DNA of 64,000 nucleotides, taken from assembly GCA_014529385.2 (NCBI GenBank), contig CM043963.1:77491412-77555411 (forward strand), given 5' to 3'. Each line of letters begins with the position of its first letter. Position 1 is the stretch's first letter. A program made the translations under genes and the position numbers. This stretch comes from Adiantum capillus-veneris (taxonomy: Eukaryota; Streptophyta; Polypodiopsida; Polypodiales; Pteridaceae). The notes beneath the pieces are model-generated. The model was not told the DNA's origin, ran no database searches, and worked only from the letters and a program-made list of their open reading frames with translations. This document shows, one piece after another, positions 1 through 11,795 of the stretch.

Positions 1-2281
1 AATACATCCTTCTCCCGCTTGCTCTTCCTTCCTCAATAATGGCTCTGAGCGTAAGAATATGATCTAAAGTGGAATAACCCCTTCCTCAATAATGGCTCTG
101 AGCTTGTCCTGTTGCCCTTAAGCCCTCATTCTCTGCCCATCTACTCAATTTTTGTTCTAGAATGGATGCGTACAGTCGGGTCAATGTGTGACCTACCATA
201 ATGGTACGGTACTTCCCGGGTATCATAGGATCCCCTGACTTGAAAATAGGTACGATAGTAGATAATTTCCAAGATCCAGGTAATTGACCCGATTAAACAA
301 ACGAGCAAGGACTTCTGAAAGTAGATCCCTGGCATGGATTAGATGTTCTGCTACTAAACCATCATGATCATATGCTCTTCTTGTCTTCATCTTATCAATG
401 GCTTTTTTCACCATTTCCCTAGTAAAGAAAGTACTAGTAGCAGGGCATGGCTCTAGCGAATCTGGTAATGGAGGCTGTCCAGATACCATATATAATGATG
501 TTACATATTGACCCCAAATCTCAGGACAAGTAATCGTCGGAGGCGATGAGTGCTCGTGAAATAAACGCCAGGCCTCATGTGAGTCCTGACTCAAGAAGAG
601 CTGATATAAATCCTTCTCCAGTTTGGCTAAAAATGCCCTTTTCTTGCGACGTACTATACGCCCAAGAGCGATCCGAGACTGCTTATATGTGATGATCCCA
701 AGTGTAAGCTATTTCTAGACCTGGATTCTCGTCTCTCTGCATTCCTCGTCATACCAACTGTTTTGAGGCATGTTCCCAGATCCTCTCTTCTAATCAGGTT
801 GAGTATGTGGGTATGCCTCTTGTGCTGCTCCATGTAGTATCTCTGTTAACTGAGAAGTAATCTCCTCTATAGTATATACTGGCTCGGCTGCCCACATCCT
901 ATTATAGATCTTTTCCACATAGACTGAATCAGTTTCTGGCGTGAAAGTATATCTTGTGTGTGTCTTCTTCCTTTGTACTTGAGAGGCATTGTATTGGAAG
1001 GAGATTGATAAGGTCAAGAGAGCATAATCCACTGCAATCCCAACCGGTCTGGGTCCCACCTTAAAGTCCTCGATACTAGAAATAAAGCTTGGTGAAGTCA
1101 TGACATAATCCACTGTACTGGCCCCATGCCTGTGCGGGAAGCATGTGAATCCCCACATAAAGGGAAATTCTCTAGGCCAAACCATGTATAGTTGCCATCT
1201 CCATGAGATGTCTCCCATATTCAGTGTGTTCTTTATCCTGTGAGTTTCTAGTAAGCCCCCTCTGTGATAAATCCACTTCTCTGAGCATTTCCTCAGAAGT
1301 ATCATAGAATACTGCTTGAGAGTTGGCCGTTCTGGCATTAAAGTCTCCTAAGAGAACGATGTCTCCATCTCTAGAGAACTCCCATATGTCATTATTCAAT
1401 ATGGAAAAAGGGGACTGTCCTTTAGGTGAGGAGTAGACTGATCTACTTGGAGGGAAGTAGCATATAGCGATATATAGAAATCTACCTGTCTCGGCTCTCA
1501 TTCTCACCCACATATACCTTGCTTGCTCATCTTTCCTGATAATTTGTAGTAGCGGTTTCAGCTCCTCTTTAAATAAGACTGCTACTCCTCCTGAACCCCG
1601 GCTACCTCGTAGAGATCTCTTGTCTGGTCGACCAGCTGTTTCCCATAAATAACCCTTCACATGTGGCATAAGCTGTCCCGATATCTAATGTGTCTCTGAG
1701 TAGAAAACTATGTCTCTGTCCCTAAAGCTGTCTTCAAAGGCACCTACATCTAGCCTATATGATCCATTACAATTCCACGCAGCTATCCGGAGCGTCGCCC
1801 CATAGGTCTCGCACCGTCATGATGAGCGCTTTTCCAGAACCACTACTTTCCCTCCTCTACAAAAGGCGATTTTCCCCATTTCTCTTGCTGCCCTGATCTA
1901 TGGCATCAACTCTTGCATGTGTGCCACTTGTGCCAATGTAAGGTCATCTCCCAGGAAAATACCGGTTTTCTTAAGAGTTGGCCTCTTCTTTAGAAATTCT
2001 TTCCTTATTTCTATATTCAGGAAGTGGAGAATAAGTGCCCTATCCTCTACGTTTCCCTTCTCATCGATTCCTTTCTTGCCCACTCTCCATGCACTTGTGT
2101 GAGTAGGGTTTGTGATGCCCATGCATTGTAGCAGTTCCTTCACTTCTTCATCTACATTCTCTTTGTCTTTGACTCCTGTGACCCGCACATGCAGAGCCCG
2201 ATTCTTCCTTTTCTGCTCTTCCTCAATGGTCATATTAATAATGGTGGAGGTAGGTGTGGTCTCGGGCATCTGGGCCTTCCC
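1..2281 (-). mobile_element. LINE copy A (ORF1 plus endonuclease and start of RT), truncated by the window edge
   Basis: Collinear and very similar to positions ~27070-29340 (LINE H). In sense order: ORF1 C-terminal half (2269-~1880; RALHVRVTGVKDKENVDEEV, WRVGKKG, FLGDDLTLAQVAHM), an APE-type endonuclease (~1800-1000; RGSGGVAVLFKEEL, GDFNART, ASTVDYVMTSPS), the linker, and the start of the RT. The endonuclease is broken: relative to LINE H about 14 bases are missing near 1178, which shifts the frame between the blocks 1172-1669 and 790-1338. The 5' end stops abruptly at 2281, where sequence of LINE B begins with no microsatellite between. Confidence 0.88.
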
Positions 2282-2766
2282 AAGAGATAATGCATGAGTC
2301 GCTGGTGGATCTCATCAATCTCCTCCATGGCAATAGTCTGACCCGGCGAGCCAAATTGATCTGAATCCTCTGATGCAGGCTCCGTCGATGCTGTGTAGTC
2401 CTCCGCAGTCATGGGCGTCTGGATCTCCCCAGCTCAGTCGCTCGGTCGATCAGTGTGCCTCTAGTGTGAGGCGATGAGCTCTGTTGTGGTAGTAACTCCT
2501 CCGGGTGTCCACTAGCATCTCTAAAGAAGTCTGTGATCTGTCTCTGAGACTGGCTAGCCTCTCCTCTCATCAGGCTCTCTCTGTGTCTGCGCAGGTCGAG
2601 CAAAAACAAACCCAGGCATCTCTGATCCTCGTACCGCATGACTCTAGAGAATGGTCCAAAGCCCTCTCTGAACAAGCAATGGAAGCGGCCTCGTACCTCA
2701 TAGTAGACGGGGTAGTGGCATGTGTAGTGCGACTCTGTCTCAGGCTCGATGTCACACAAGGGGCAT

Positions 2767-4250
2767 TGTTGCTCAATTGGCTTTATCTGACAGAAAAATA
2801 ATTCTAAATGAATTATTGGATTTATAAGTGAGAGGGTTTTCTCGCTTGAAACACCAAGAAACTAATTCTAAATGAATTATTGGAATTTTAAGTGAGAGGG
2901 TTTTTCTCACTGGAGACATCCGAGTACAGAGTATTCGTAGTGCGTCATTCAAAGTAATGACGGGAGCACTGTGAACGGGAATATCTGTAAGGCCACCAAG
3001 AACGGGTCTGATGCGTCACATCGGATGGGTGACAGGGAGCATCGGGAAGAAGTATCCGACCATCCGGGAACGGACATCTCTGATGCGTCATAGGATGGGT
3101 GACATAGAGCATCGTGAAGGGGATTGTACCGTAAGTTCGGTAGGAAAGGACTGGGTGATGGGTATTCCTGATGCGTCACAAGGTGGGTGACCACTGACCG
3201 GTGCATCAGAAAGGGGATATCCATAGTCGAGAGGAAATCCGAACTGGAAAGAGGAATACGCGTAAAGACGCAAGCACAAGAATAAAGATGGGTTCTGAGA
3301 AGTTTTTCTTAAAAAGCGAAATATTTTAACGAGTTATTCGGGAAGAGCAGACGCTTTCCCGCGAAGAATCTATGTTTGCATTTCATTTGTGCATGTGGTT
3401 GCATCCAGGGACGCCTGGGAAGTGCTGTGAAAGCATTGATTTTAACTTATAAGGTTTTATTGAGTTTTTCGGCAAGTTCAGACCAATTTTAAAAATATGC
3501 CGGCTGTCCACTTAATAAGTGGGCAGCCACTTAGAAAATAAAGCAACAAAACCAGCCAGTGAATTCTCTCTCCCTATTTCGGGTAGAACCGTTAAAAAAA
3601 TAAAGCGAAAAAAGAAACGACCGCGATCTCTCCGCGAGCAGCTATTCGTGCCGTGGTGAAGGAGCTATAAAAGCACCACATGCCCTCACTGAAGGGAAGT
3701 TGCCAGCGCCAGCAAGAGAAGACTCTGCCGCCAGAAGACGCGAGAGATCGCGAAACAACGAAGCACGGAAGTCGCTTTTCTCGTGCAAGAGCGACAGGTA
3801 CCTATTGTGGATTCGCCATACGAATTGTTGTCGTGTGTTTGCAGGTACTTCATCGCGAAGGAGAAGCGAAAAGGCTTCGGCCTATGCTTGGGAATTCCGG
3901 AAACGCGGTATTCGGAAATTGTCTGCGGAGTCTCAACTCCGAGTACAGACGGAAAAAGGATTGAGAGCTTGTCTCTCGGATTTCCCTTACGGGAAGGAAC
4001 GACCATCGAGTCAGAGATTTAGAACGGAGGGGTTTTCTCCGGTTCTTGTGCTTCTAAAAAGATTCTTCCTAACAAAGAATACTCTTTAAGGGGGGAGACC
4101 AGCCCATCTTCTAGTCCCCAGTACTGTGTGTCGATCTTCTCTCTCTCTCTCTCTATTTATTTCTCTCTATATCCTTTGGCTTCAGTATTAAGTGATAAAT
4201 TCTATTTATCCGAGTATATTTTATATTGTTATGCGCTCCCGTTTGTGACA
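2767..4250 (+). mobile_element. Solo LTR (family R), 1,484 bp, with 5-bp target duplication
   Basis: Starts TGTTGCTCAATTGG and ends CCCGTTTGTGACA, and is flanked by GGCAT on both sides (2762-2766 and 4251-4255). It interrupts LINE B exactly, since the LINE reads on across the two copies of the repeat. Inverted copies of the same LTR are at 39327-40348 (truncated) and 41873-43354 (complete), where they flank an internal region with a tRNA-Met primer site. No coding potential is expected. An ectopic LTR-LTR recombination is the usual origin of such solo LTRs. Confidence 0.93.
3665..3673 (+). promoter_or_regulatory. Probable TATA box of LTR family R
   Basis: CTATAAAAG about 900 bp into the LTR, in the orientation in which the LTR would start transcription. 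The inverted LTR at 39456-39464 has the same motif; in the third copy (near 42470) it is damaged by a small deletion. Start-site usage is not visible from sequence. Confidence 0.5.
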
Positions 4251-6885
4251 GGCATGTCCTGGCCTCTGCTGGTACTCCGTTGTAACTCTCAGTCTCGATC
4301 CGCAGCTGGTGTGAAGATGTGCGTATCTGGCCAATAGCACATCGTATCCCATGAGACAAGTGGGTGTCCATGTATTTGGGCCTCGTCACAAAACCATCCT
4401 CCGTAAGCTGGAGGAGATGCTCTCTATAGAAAGCCATCTTCGTGCCCAGCTCCTGTGCTGGCTCTATCCATGTCCTCTTGGTGTCTAGCTGAGTCAAGTC
4501 CTGGCGAATGAGCCTGGTGATCTCGGATTGTGTAAGAGTCAGAGAGGGCGCATCCAGTGAGTACTGGAAGGGAGGCAATCTGTCTATGCTGAACCCATGC
4601 GCCTGAAACCATGATGTCATCTCCCCATACCAGCATGCTGTATCTCCCTGCATGGCTAACTGTCGAGAGGACTCAAGTGCAAGGCGTGCATATCTGTCTC
4701 TAGGAAGTTCCCACATGCGGTGTATGAAGGAGACAGATCTGGTGAGCGCCTCAACCACTACTGGGGGGGCAGCTAGCTCTGCTCGTACAATAGCACACGG
4801 TACTGAAGCCTTCGCTCTAATGAGCCGCGAGATCATAGAGACAAGAGGCTTCTCCATGTCCCCCCATCCATCACTGCGGCCTTTCCTCCATGATGATCCA
4901 GTGAAGATCCCCAAATCTCAGCTCCATAAAGCAATGGAGAAGCCACCAAAGTGTCAAAGAGCCATAGCTTCGTCCGAGGCTCCTGAAACTGAACCTGTGA
5001 ACACATCCTTTCCAATCTACCCAATGCTGCATGGGCTCTGGTCAATCTAGTCTCTGCTGCCCTCCTCAATGAAAATGTTGGCCCACAGAAACCACTTCAA
5101 GGTAAGTGTAAGCATCTGTATACTCCACCTTCTCTTGGCCGTATGTGAATGTGGGCGCTGACCTCTTGATCCACTGTGGGGTGGTATTAAATACCATGAC
5201 CTTGGTTTTACCAAGGTTGATGGACAAACCACTTTCCTAGGCAAACCTATGCAAAGCATCCAAGTGACGGTGCATCCCCTCCGGAGCGTCAGAGATCAAC
5301 ACAATATCATCAGCATATAACAATAGTGGAATCCATGTCCTTGCCAGCTGTGCACCTCTATCACCATCTCTCTCAATGTAGTCAGAAACCTCATCCACAT
5401 ACATACCAAATAGAGTAGGAGAGAGCGGGTAGCCTTGCTTCACCCCAATAGTGGAGTAAACCGGTATGGATAGACCCTCTGGGGTGCGTACATGCCCCAC
5501 TACTGACCTGTATAATGCCATGACCCCCCAAATGAGCTTTGTGGGTACTCCCATCTGCTATAATCTACGCATCAATCTAGCTCTAGGCACTGTGTCAAAT
5601 GCTTTGCGGAAATCCACAAAGCTACAATAGATCCGTCTCCCACGCGATCTGCCCTCCTCAATGATGGCTCTGAGTGTCAAGATATGGTCAAGAGTAGAAA
5701 AACCCCTCCTGAAACCTGCTTTCCCGGCTGCGCATATCCCCTCCCTCTCTACCCATCTACTCAGTTCCTGCTGCTCAAGAATAGATGCGTACAACCGTGC
5801 CAATGTGTGTCCATTCATGATAGTGCGATAATTCCCAAGCTCCATAGGGTCTCCCGACTTGAAGATAGGTACAATAGTAGATAGGCTCCAAGTATCAGGC
5901 AAGCCCTCACACATGGCACAGTTAAACATAACTGCTAGAAGCTCTGCTAGTAAATCTCTGGCATGCGTGAAATGCTCAACCACTAAGCCATCATGATCAT
6001 ATGGTCTCCCAATCCTCATTCTGTCAATGGCCTTCCTCACCATCTCAGCGGTGAAAAGAGCACATGTGTGTGGGCATGGATCGCGGGGGTCGGGAAGGGG
6101 GGGCTGCTCAGGAACTGTGTACAGAGATGATGCATATTGGCCCCAGGCCTCTGTAGAAGTGATGGCGGGGGGGGGGGGGCGGGAGTGCTCATGAAAGAGC
6201 CACCATGCCTCACGTGAGTCCTGACTCAAGAATAGCTAGTATAGATCCTGCTCTAGGCGAGCCAAAAATGCCCTCTTCTTCCGCCGCACTAGGCGTCGGA
6301 AGTCAATCTGTGAACTGTCTGTGAGTGATGTCCCCCAAAAGCACCTCCCTCTGAAGTTTCGCTCTAGTGTCCCGGCATTCCTCATCATACCAACTGTTCT
6401 GGGGTATGCTCCCCGAACGGCGTCTCTGCTCAGGCTAGGTATGTGGGTATACCTCTCTGCTACATCATGTAGTGTCTGTGTCAGTATAGTAGTAAGCTCC
6501 TCCAGAGGTCGCCCTGGCTCCTCTATGCACAGGCGTCTGTAGATCCCATCTATGTATACAGAGTCCGTCTCCCGCGTGAAGGTGTAGCGAGTAGGGGCTG
6601 TTGCCCGTAGCCTGTGTGCTACACTAAACTGAAAAGAGATGGTCAACGACACAAAAGCATGGTCCACTGCCACACCAACAGGTCTGGGTCCAACCATGAG
6701 ATCCTAGATACTAGAGATGAGGCTTGGTTGTGCCATGACATAATCCATTGTGCTGGCTCCATGTCTGTGTGGAAAGCATGTAAAACCTCCCGCAGCTGGA
6801 AATCTCTGTAGGCCATTCAAGATGGCCAATCCATGTGCAATCCCCATGTCTATCAAGTGTCGTCCATACTCAGTGATGAGCGCGG

Positions 6886-6978
6886 AGCGGTGTGTGCAAG
6901 TGAAAGAGCACACGAAGAAGTGCAGGGTGTGCACCTTGGAGAGGGGCGAGTGCAAGCAGGAAGCAGGGCGCTAGCAGA

Positions 6979-7027
<49 letters not shown>

Positions 7028-7031
7028 TACT
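6886..7031. repeat. Spacer with (GA)n microsatellite between LINE B and the copia LTR
   Basis: After LINE B ends, ~97 bp of unassigned sequence lead into an uninterrupted GA tract at about 6983-7024. No gene is seen. Confidence 0.7.
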
Positions 7032-7200
7032 TGTTAGCTGGGGGGAATAAGTGAGTGAGTTTTAATGAACTCACATTCCCTTTATTAAAATGTATAGAAC
7101 CAATTTAAAGTTAGTGGCCAAGTTCAATGTGAACTTGGCCAAAGGTTAGTAACCTTTAAAATATACATTAAAGGGGGCCATTTGGGCCTTTAACCCAACA
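7032..7200 (-). repeat. Candidate 3' LTR of the copia element (169 bp)
   Basis: On the minus strand it begins TGTTGGGTTAAAGG and ends CCCCAGCTAACA, so it has TG..CA ends. It stands just after the polyprotein stop (7236), preceded by a purine-rich AAGTGCGAGG. It contains two short inverted pairs, ACTTTAAATTGG-type and AAGTTCA..TGAACTT. No second copy is found at the other end, so the boundaries rest on position and ends only. Confidence 0.5.
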
Positions 7201-8150
7201 ACCTCGCACTTAAAGGCATAAATGGGACCTTTAAGCTACGTGACTCCCACCATCTCTATACATAGATGATGTTGTGCTTTGGATAGGCACTTAGTGAGAG
7301 CATCTGCTGGATTTTGTGATGTATGGACCTTAACCAATGTAATAAGCCCATCCTCAAGCACTTCTCGAATGAAGTGATACCGCACATCAATATGCTTTGT
7401 GCGTGCATGAAACATGGCATTCTTTGCCAGACATATGGCACTCTGGCTATCACAACCAAGCATAGAGACCTTGGCAGGCAAACCAAACTCACTGCATAGG
7501 CGTGCTAACCAAATAGCTTCTTTAGAAGCCTCAGTGGCTGAAATATATTCAACCTTTGTAGTAGACAATGCAGCGATCTTTTGCAATCTAGAACACCATG
7601 AAACAGCACCTCCCGCAAGAGTAAATACATAGCCACTTGTGGATTTTCGTGTATCCACATCACCAGCCATGTCAAAGTCACAAAATCCCTTCAACTCCAT
7701 TGGTCCTTTACCATATCAGAGGCATTTGTTTTTAGTCCCTTTCAAGTACCTCATAATGGACTTCATGGCATCCCAATGCAACCTGCTTGGATTAGCCATA
7801 AATAGGCTCACGACTCCCACTGCATGGGCTATGTCAGGCCTAGTAGCAACCATAGCATACATAAGTGAACCACAAGCTGAAGCATAAGGCACACTTTGCA
7901 TGTCATTGGCTTCTTCCTTTGACTTAGGACAATCATCCTTGGAGATTTTGACATATGGCTGTAATGGCACACCAAGAGGCTTAGCTTCAGCCATGTTAAA
8001 TATGTCAAGCACCTTTTCAATGTACTTTTCTTGCGACAAATACAATAGGCGCTTGTCTCTTTGCCTTGTAACACGCACTCCAAGTATATGTTCAGCTGCC
8101 CCAAGGTCTTTCATTGAAAATGCAGATTTCAGCTGCCCTTTAAGAGCATC

Positions 8151-8344
8151 AACAATGCTTCTTTTCTTTTCTTTGCAGCTATCAACATATCATCAACATA
8201 GAGCACAAGAATGATAGGGCTGCCATCCTCATCACGTTTGGTATACAAACAATGCTTCTTTTCTTTTCTTTGCAGCTATCAACATATCATCAACATAGAG
8301 CACAAGAATGATAGGGCTGCCATCCTCATCACGTTTGGTATACA
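8151..8344. repeat. 97-bp tandem duplication in copia RT
   Basis: Positions 8151-8247 are repeated almost exactly at 8248-8344 (AACAATGCTTCTTTTCTTTTC.. to ..ACGTTTGGTATACA). The unit covers the YVDD catalytic motif. As 97 is not a multiple of three, the reading frame is lost. Confidence 0.92.
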
Positions 8345-10867
8345 AACAATGCTCTGCATGGCTTCTTTTGTAACCATGTTTAAGCATAAAGCGATCAAAC
8401 TTCTTGTACCACTGTCTACATGATTGTTTCAACCCATACAAGCTTCTATTGAGCATACATACCAAATGTTCCTTGCCAGGAATAACAAAACCCTCGGGTT
8501 GCTTCATGTAAAGCTCTTCTTCCACATCACCATGCAAGAAAGCGGTATGTACATCCATTTGGTCCATTTCCAAATCAAGAGCAGCCACTATGGCAAACAA
8601 TACACGCAAAGTGGTCATCTTCACAACAGGAGAGAACACCTCCTCAAAGTCTATGCCCTTGGTTTGAACATATCCCTTTGCAACTAGCCTTGCCTTATAC
8701 TTGGGTTTGCATCAACAGTCTTGATTTTATACACCCATTTGTTAGGAATAGCCTTCCTTCCTTTGGGCAATTCAACCAAATCCCAAGTATGATTAGCATG
8801 CAAAGCTTTAATCTCTTCCTGCATAGCAAGTTCCCACTTGTCGCTGTGCTCACATGTCTTTGCCTCTTTATACGTAAGAGGCTCTCCCTCATCTGTCAAC
8901 ATAATGTAATGCAAAGAGGGATCATATATGCTCACAGACCGTCTTTGACGAGTAGACCGCCTCACCCAATGATCCAGATTATCCGGCAATGGGTTTACAT
9001 CAGGTGGCATGATAAAATCATCAACAATGGGCTGTTGTCCATCATTTTCAGCATTGTTTCTTGGCTGCAAATGCCCTTAAGGAGCCTCAATTTATTGTCC
9101 AACATCATCTGGCTCAAACACCACTGGATCATCTACATTTTCAACCATATGTGGTGCATCCTGAGGGTCAAAAATAGGCATGGGTGGCTGGTCATGTTAA
9201 AATTTGACCCTTTTATGGTCATGCTTTGAGGCACAATTGTTTTGAAGCAACCTTGCCTCATTAAAAACATCCCGGCTACGTACAACCCTTTTGAGCTGAG
9301 GTAACCAAATCCTGTAACCCATTTCGCCTTCTTCACCATATCCCATGAAGAGGCCTTTAATGGACTTGGCATCTAGTTTACTCCTCAACTCAAGTCTAAC
9401 ATGCACAAAAGCCTCGCAACCAAAAATGTGTAAGTGATCATATGAAGCAGGCTTGCCAGACCAAACCTCTTCAAGGATGTCACCTTTCAAAGACATGTGA
9501 GGGGATCGATTGCATATATGCACTGCAGTTTTCAAAGCTTCTCCCCAAAATCCATGAGAGAGATTAACTGTGAACAGCATGCATCTCACCCTCTCACAAA
9601 GTGTCCTATGAATCTTTCAGCCACACCATTAGAAGAGTGGCTGTATGGCACAGTAAGCTCCCACTTAATGCCCAAATTTTCACAAAACTTGTTAAATTCA
9701 GCACTTGTGAACTCCCCCCCATTGTCCATACGCAAGCATTTTAGCTTTTTACATGTTTGGGTGGTCACAAATGCATGAAATTTCTTAAACGCAGCAAAGG
9801 CTTCATCCTTAGATTTAAGCAAATAAACCCAAATTTTCCTAGAATGATCATCAACAAAGGAGACAAAATAGCATGTACCTCCCATAGACTTAGTAGGCAA
9901 GCTACATACATCAGAGTGTACAAGATCAAGCACACAAGATTTACGAGAGACACCAAAGTAATAAGAACGCTTTACTTGCTTGCCATATTGACATTCATTA
10001 CAAAAGTCGAGCTTTGTGAAAGCATCAAGCTTGTTCAAAGTACAAAGCTTAGAAAGGCCCTTTTGGCTCATATGGCCAAGCCTCTTGTGCCACAACTCCA
10101 TGTGAGAGTTAATTTCAGCCAATGCAATAAACTTGCCCAACACGGCCTTTCCATGCATGCAGTAAAGTGTCCCTTTCTTTGTGCCCTTTACTATCAACCT
10201 TGAGCCTTTAGTCATTTTCCATGATCCTCTCTCAAACAAGATGCTGTAACCATGCATATTCATCTGACCAAACGAAAGCACTCTTCTTAATTCCCGGCAC
10301 ATATCTAACATCATGCAAGACAAGCTCATTTGTGTCATCTATGGAGAGATGCACAGTGCCAATACCCTCAATGGAACATGCATGATTGTTTCCAAGGTAT
10401 ACATGGCCACACTTGCCTGCATCAAAAGTAGAGAAACACTCCTTGATAGGAGTCACATGAAATGAAGCACCGGAATCAACAATCCAAGCCTGGGATAATG
10501 CAAAATTGACAGTCAACAAAGCATCAATAAGATCACTCTTGGTGATCTGCATGTCCTGTGAATGAACATTAAGAGAGGCATCAAAGTCATAAGCATCATC
10601 ATCTGACAAAGTGGCACACAAGATGTCCTTTACATCTGACAGCTCCTCAATCACAACACTAGAAGCCACATTGGCCTTCTGTCTTTTGAGCTATCCTGTG
10701 CATCTGCCGTGACTTCCTTCTTCTCTTTCTTCTTGTCTCCGCCATTCTTTTTCTGTTCTAACTCAGCTTTATAGTACTTGCAATCTGGTTTCTTGTGACC
10801 TTTCCTGCCACACTGATAGCAAGTCACATCACCCTTGCCTTTGTTGGCATTTCCCCTTTCCTTACTC

Positions 10868-11067
10868 TTACTCTTACTCTTACTCCTTTGTGCATAAGCA
10901 TTCTTATTTTCTGTCCTGCCTCTAACCATGTTCGCAAAGCTGTCTCTCTCTCCACTTGCTTTCCTCCTTACTCTTACTCTTACTCCTTTGTGCATAAGCA
11001 TTCTTCTTTTCTGTCCTGCCTCTAACCATGTTGGCAAAGCTGCCTCCCTCTCCACTTGCTTTCCTCC
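10868..11067. repeat. 100-bp tandem duplication in copia gag
   Basis: Units 10868-10967 and 10968-11067 both encode KASGE..SFANMVRGRTE.KNAYAQRSKSKSK with a few substitutions. The 100-bp period shifts the frame, so the two units are read in different frames. The Lys/Ser run reflects a (TTACTC)n minirepeat at the start of each unit. Confidence 0.9.
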
Positions 11068-11795
11068 TGATTTCCTCATTCAAGATAGAACCCCTAACAC
11101 CATCAAAGGTCAAATTGGGATTATTGAATAATGAAACCACTAATGTTTCCCATGACTCAGGTAAGGTCATAAGCAAGAAGATACCTTTCAACTTATCATC
11201 AAAAGGAGGCAAGCCTGAGTCCTGTAACTGCGACAAAGTACCTGCGAACAACGACAAGTGCTCTGCAGCGCTCTTGGACTCATCTAGTTGCATGCCAACA
11301 AGTTTTCGCATCAAATGCACTTGGTTGACAAGCATTGTATTCTCATACATTCCCTTTAACTTCTCCCACACATCAAAAGTACTTGTGAGACCTTTCACAT
11401 CAATGACTGTCTCATCGGTCATAGCCATTTTAATGTATGTAACAGCCTTCCTGTTCAAGCTAACCCATGCTTCATCTATCATATTCTGTGGCTTTACCTG
11501 TTCAAGTGCCCCTTCACAATCCTTAAGAAATAGGATTCCCTGGATCCTGTCTTTCCAAAGGTCGAAGCCTGTTCCATCGAACCTCCAAATCTTGAAGAGA
11601 TTCTTCACATCCAAAGAAGATAAGGCCATAGTTGCACGAATAAGAGGGCTAATACGCTGAATTTTTGGGCCAAATACACAAAAACCAAAGTATAGCCTCA
11701 CAGAGGTGTGCACTACAGTTCCAAATGGTCACAGGAGCAATTTGGGGCAAAATAGGTCGATTTGGGCACAAAAAACAATTTCTAAGATTTATGCT

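Larger units (their letters stand above)
2282..6885 (-). mobile_element. LINE copy B, 5'-truncated, split by a solo LTR
   Basis: The 3' part of the ORF2 protein (2282-2766) continues at 4251-6885 once the solo LTR at 2767-4250 is removed. Recognisable blocks in sense order: APE endonuclease end (6955-6700; STMDYVMAQPS), RT (6229-5237; SFVDFRKAFDTVPR motif A, KQGYPLSPTLFGMYVDE motif B, LLYADDIV catalytic YADD), thumb (5069-4833; QFQEPRTKLWLFDTL) and the CCHC knuckle region (4400-2600). Frames are broken at several places, including a G-run at 6168-6179 and a lost stretch near 5556. The 5' truncation falls inside the endonuclease. The 3' UTR is absent at the 2281 junction. Confidence 0.88.
7236..11629 (-). 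pseudogene. Ty1/copia gag-pol polyprotein, broken
   Basis: The start at 11629 is chosen because MALSSLDVKNLFKIW begins the gag (UBN2-type; WEKLKGMYE, LPESWETLV). A CCHC knuckle follows (CYQCGRKGHKKPDC, ~10805). Protease has WIVDSGASFHVTP (~10490). The GAG-pre-integrase region is at 10180-10030 (LWHKRLGHMSQKGL) and the integrase core at 9900-9600 (VDDHSRKIWVYLLKS, RMDNGGEFTS). RT runs 8750-7750 (KWVYKIKTVD, DVHTAFLHGDVEEELYM, LYVDDMLIAAK with the catalytic YVDD). RNase H ends at 7236 (STSGYVFTLAGGAVSW, TKVEYISATEASKEA). Frames break at the 100-bp duplication in gag (10868-11067), near 10650, 9586, 9200, 9070 and 8690, and at the 97-bp duplication in RT (8151-8344). Confidence 0.92.
7032..11795 (-). 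mobile_element. Ty1/copia retrotransposon, 5' LTR missing
   Basis: A complete gag-PR-IN-RT-RNaseH order on the minus strand, with a candidate 3' LTR at the left. At the right, 165 bp of 5' untranslated sequence follow the gag start and then break into LINE C at ~11795, so the 5' LTR and primer site are absent. Two tandem duplications and several frame breaks show the copy is dead. Confidence 0.85.

Noticed and set aside
2949-4089. Several open frames inside the solo LTR of family R
   Set aside because: The same region is an LTR in three copies; frames are not conserved between copies and no domain is seen.
11028-11660. 210-codon plus-strand frame opposite the copia gag
   Set aside because: It is the antisense of a conserved gag block; sense-strand motifs explain the open frame.
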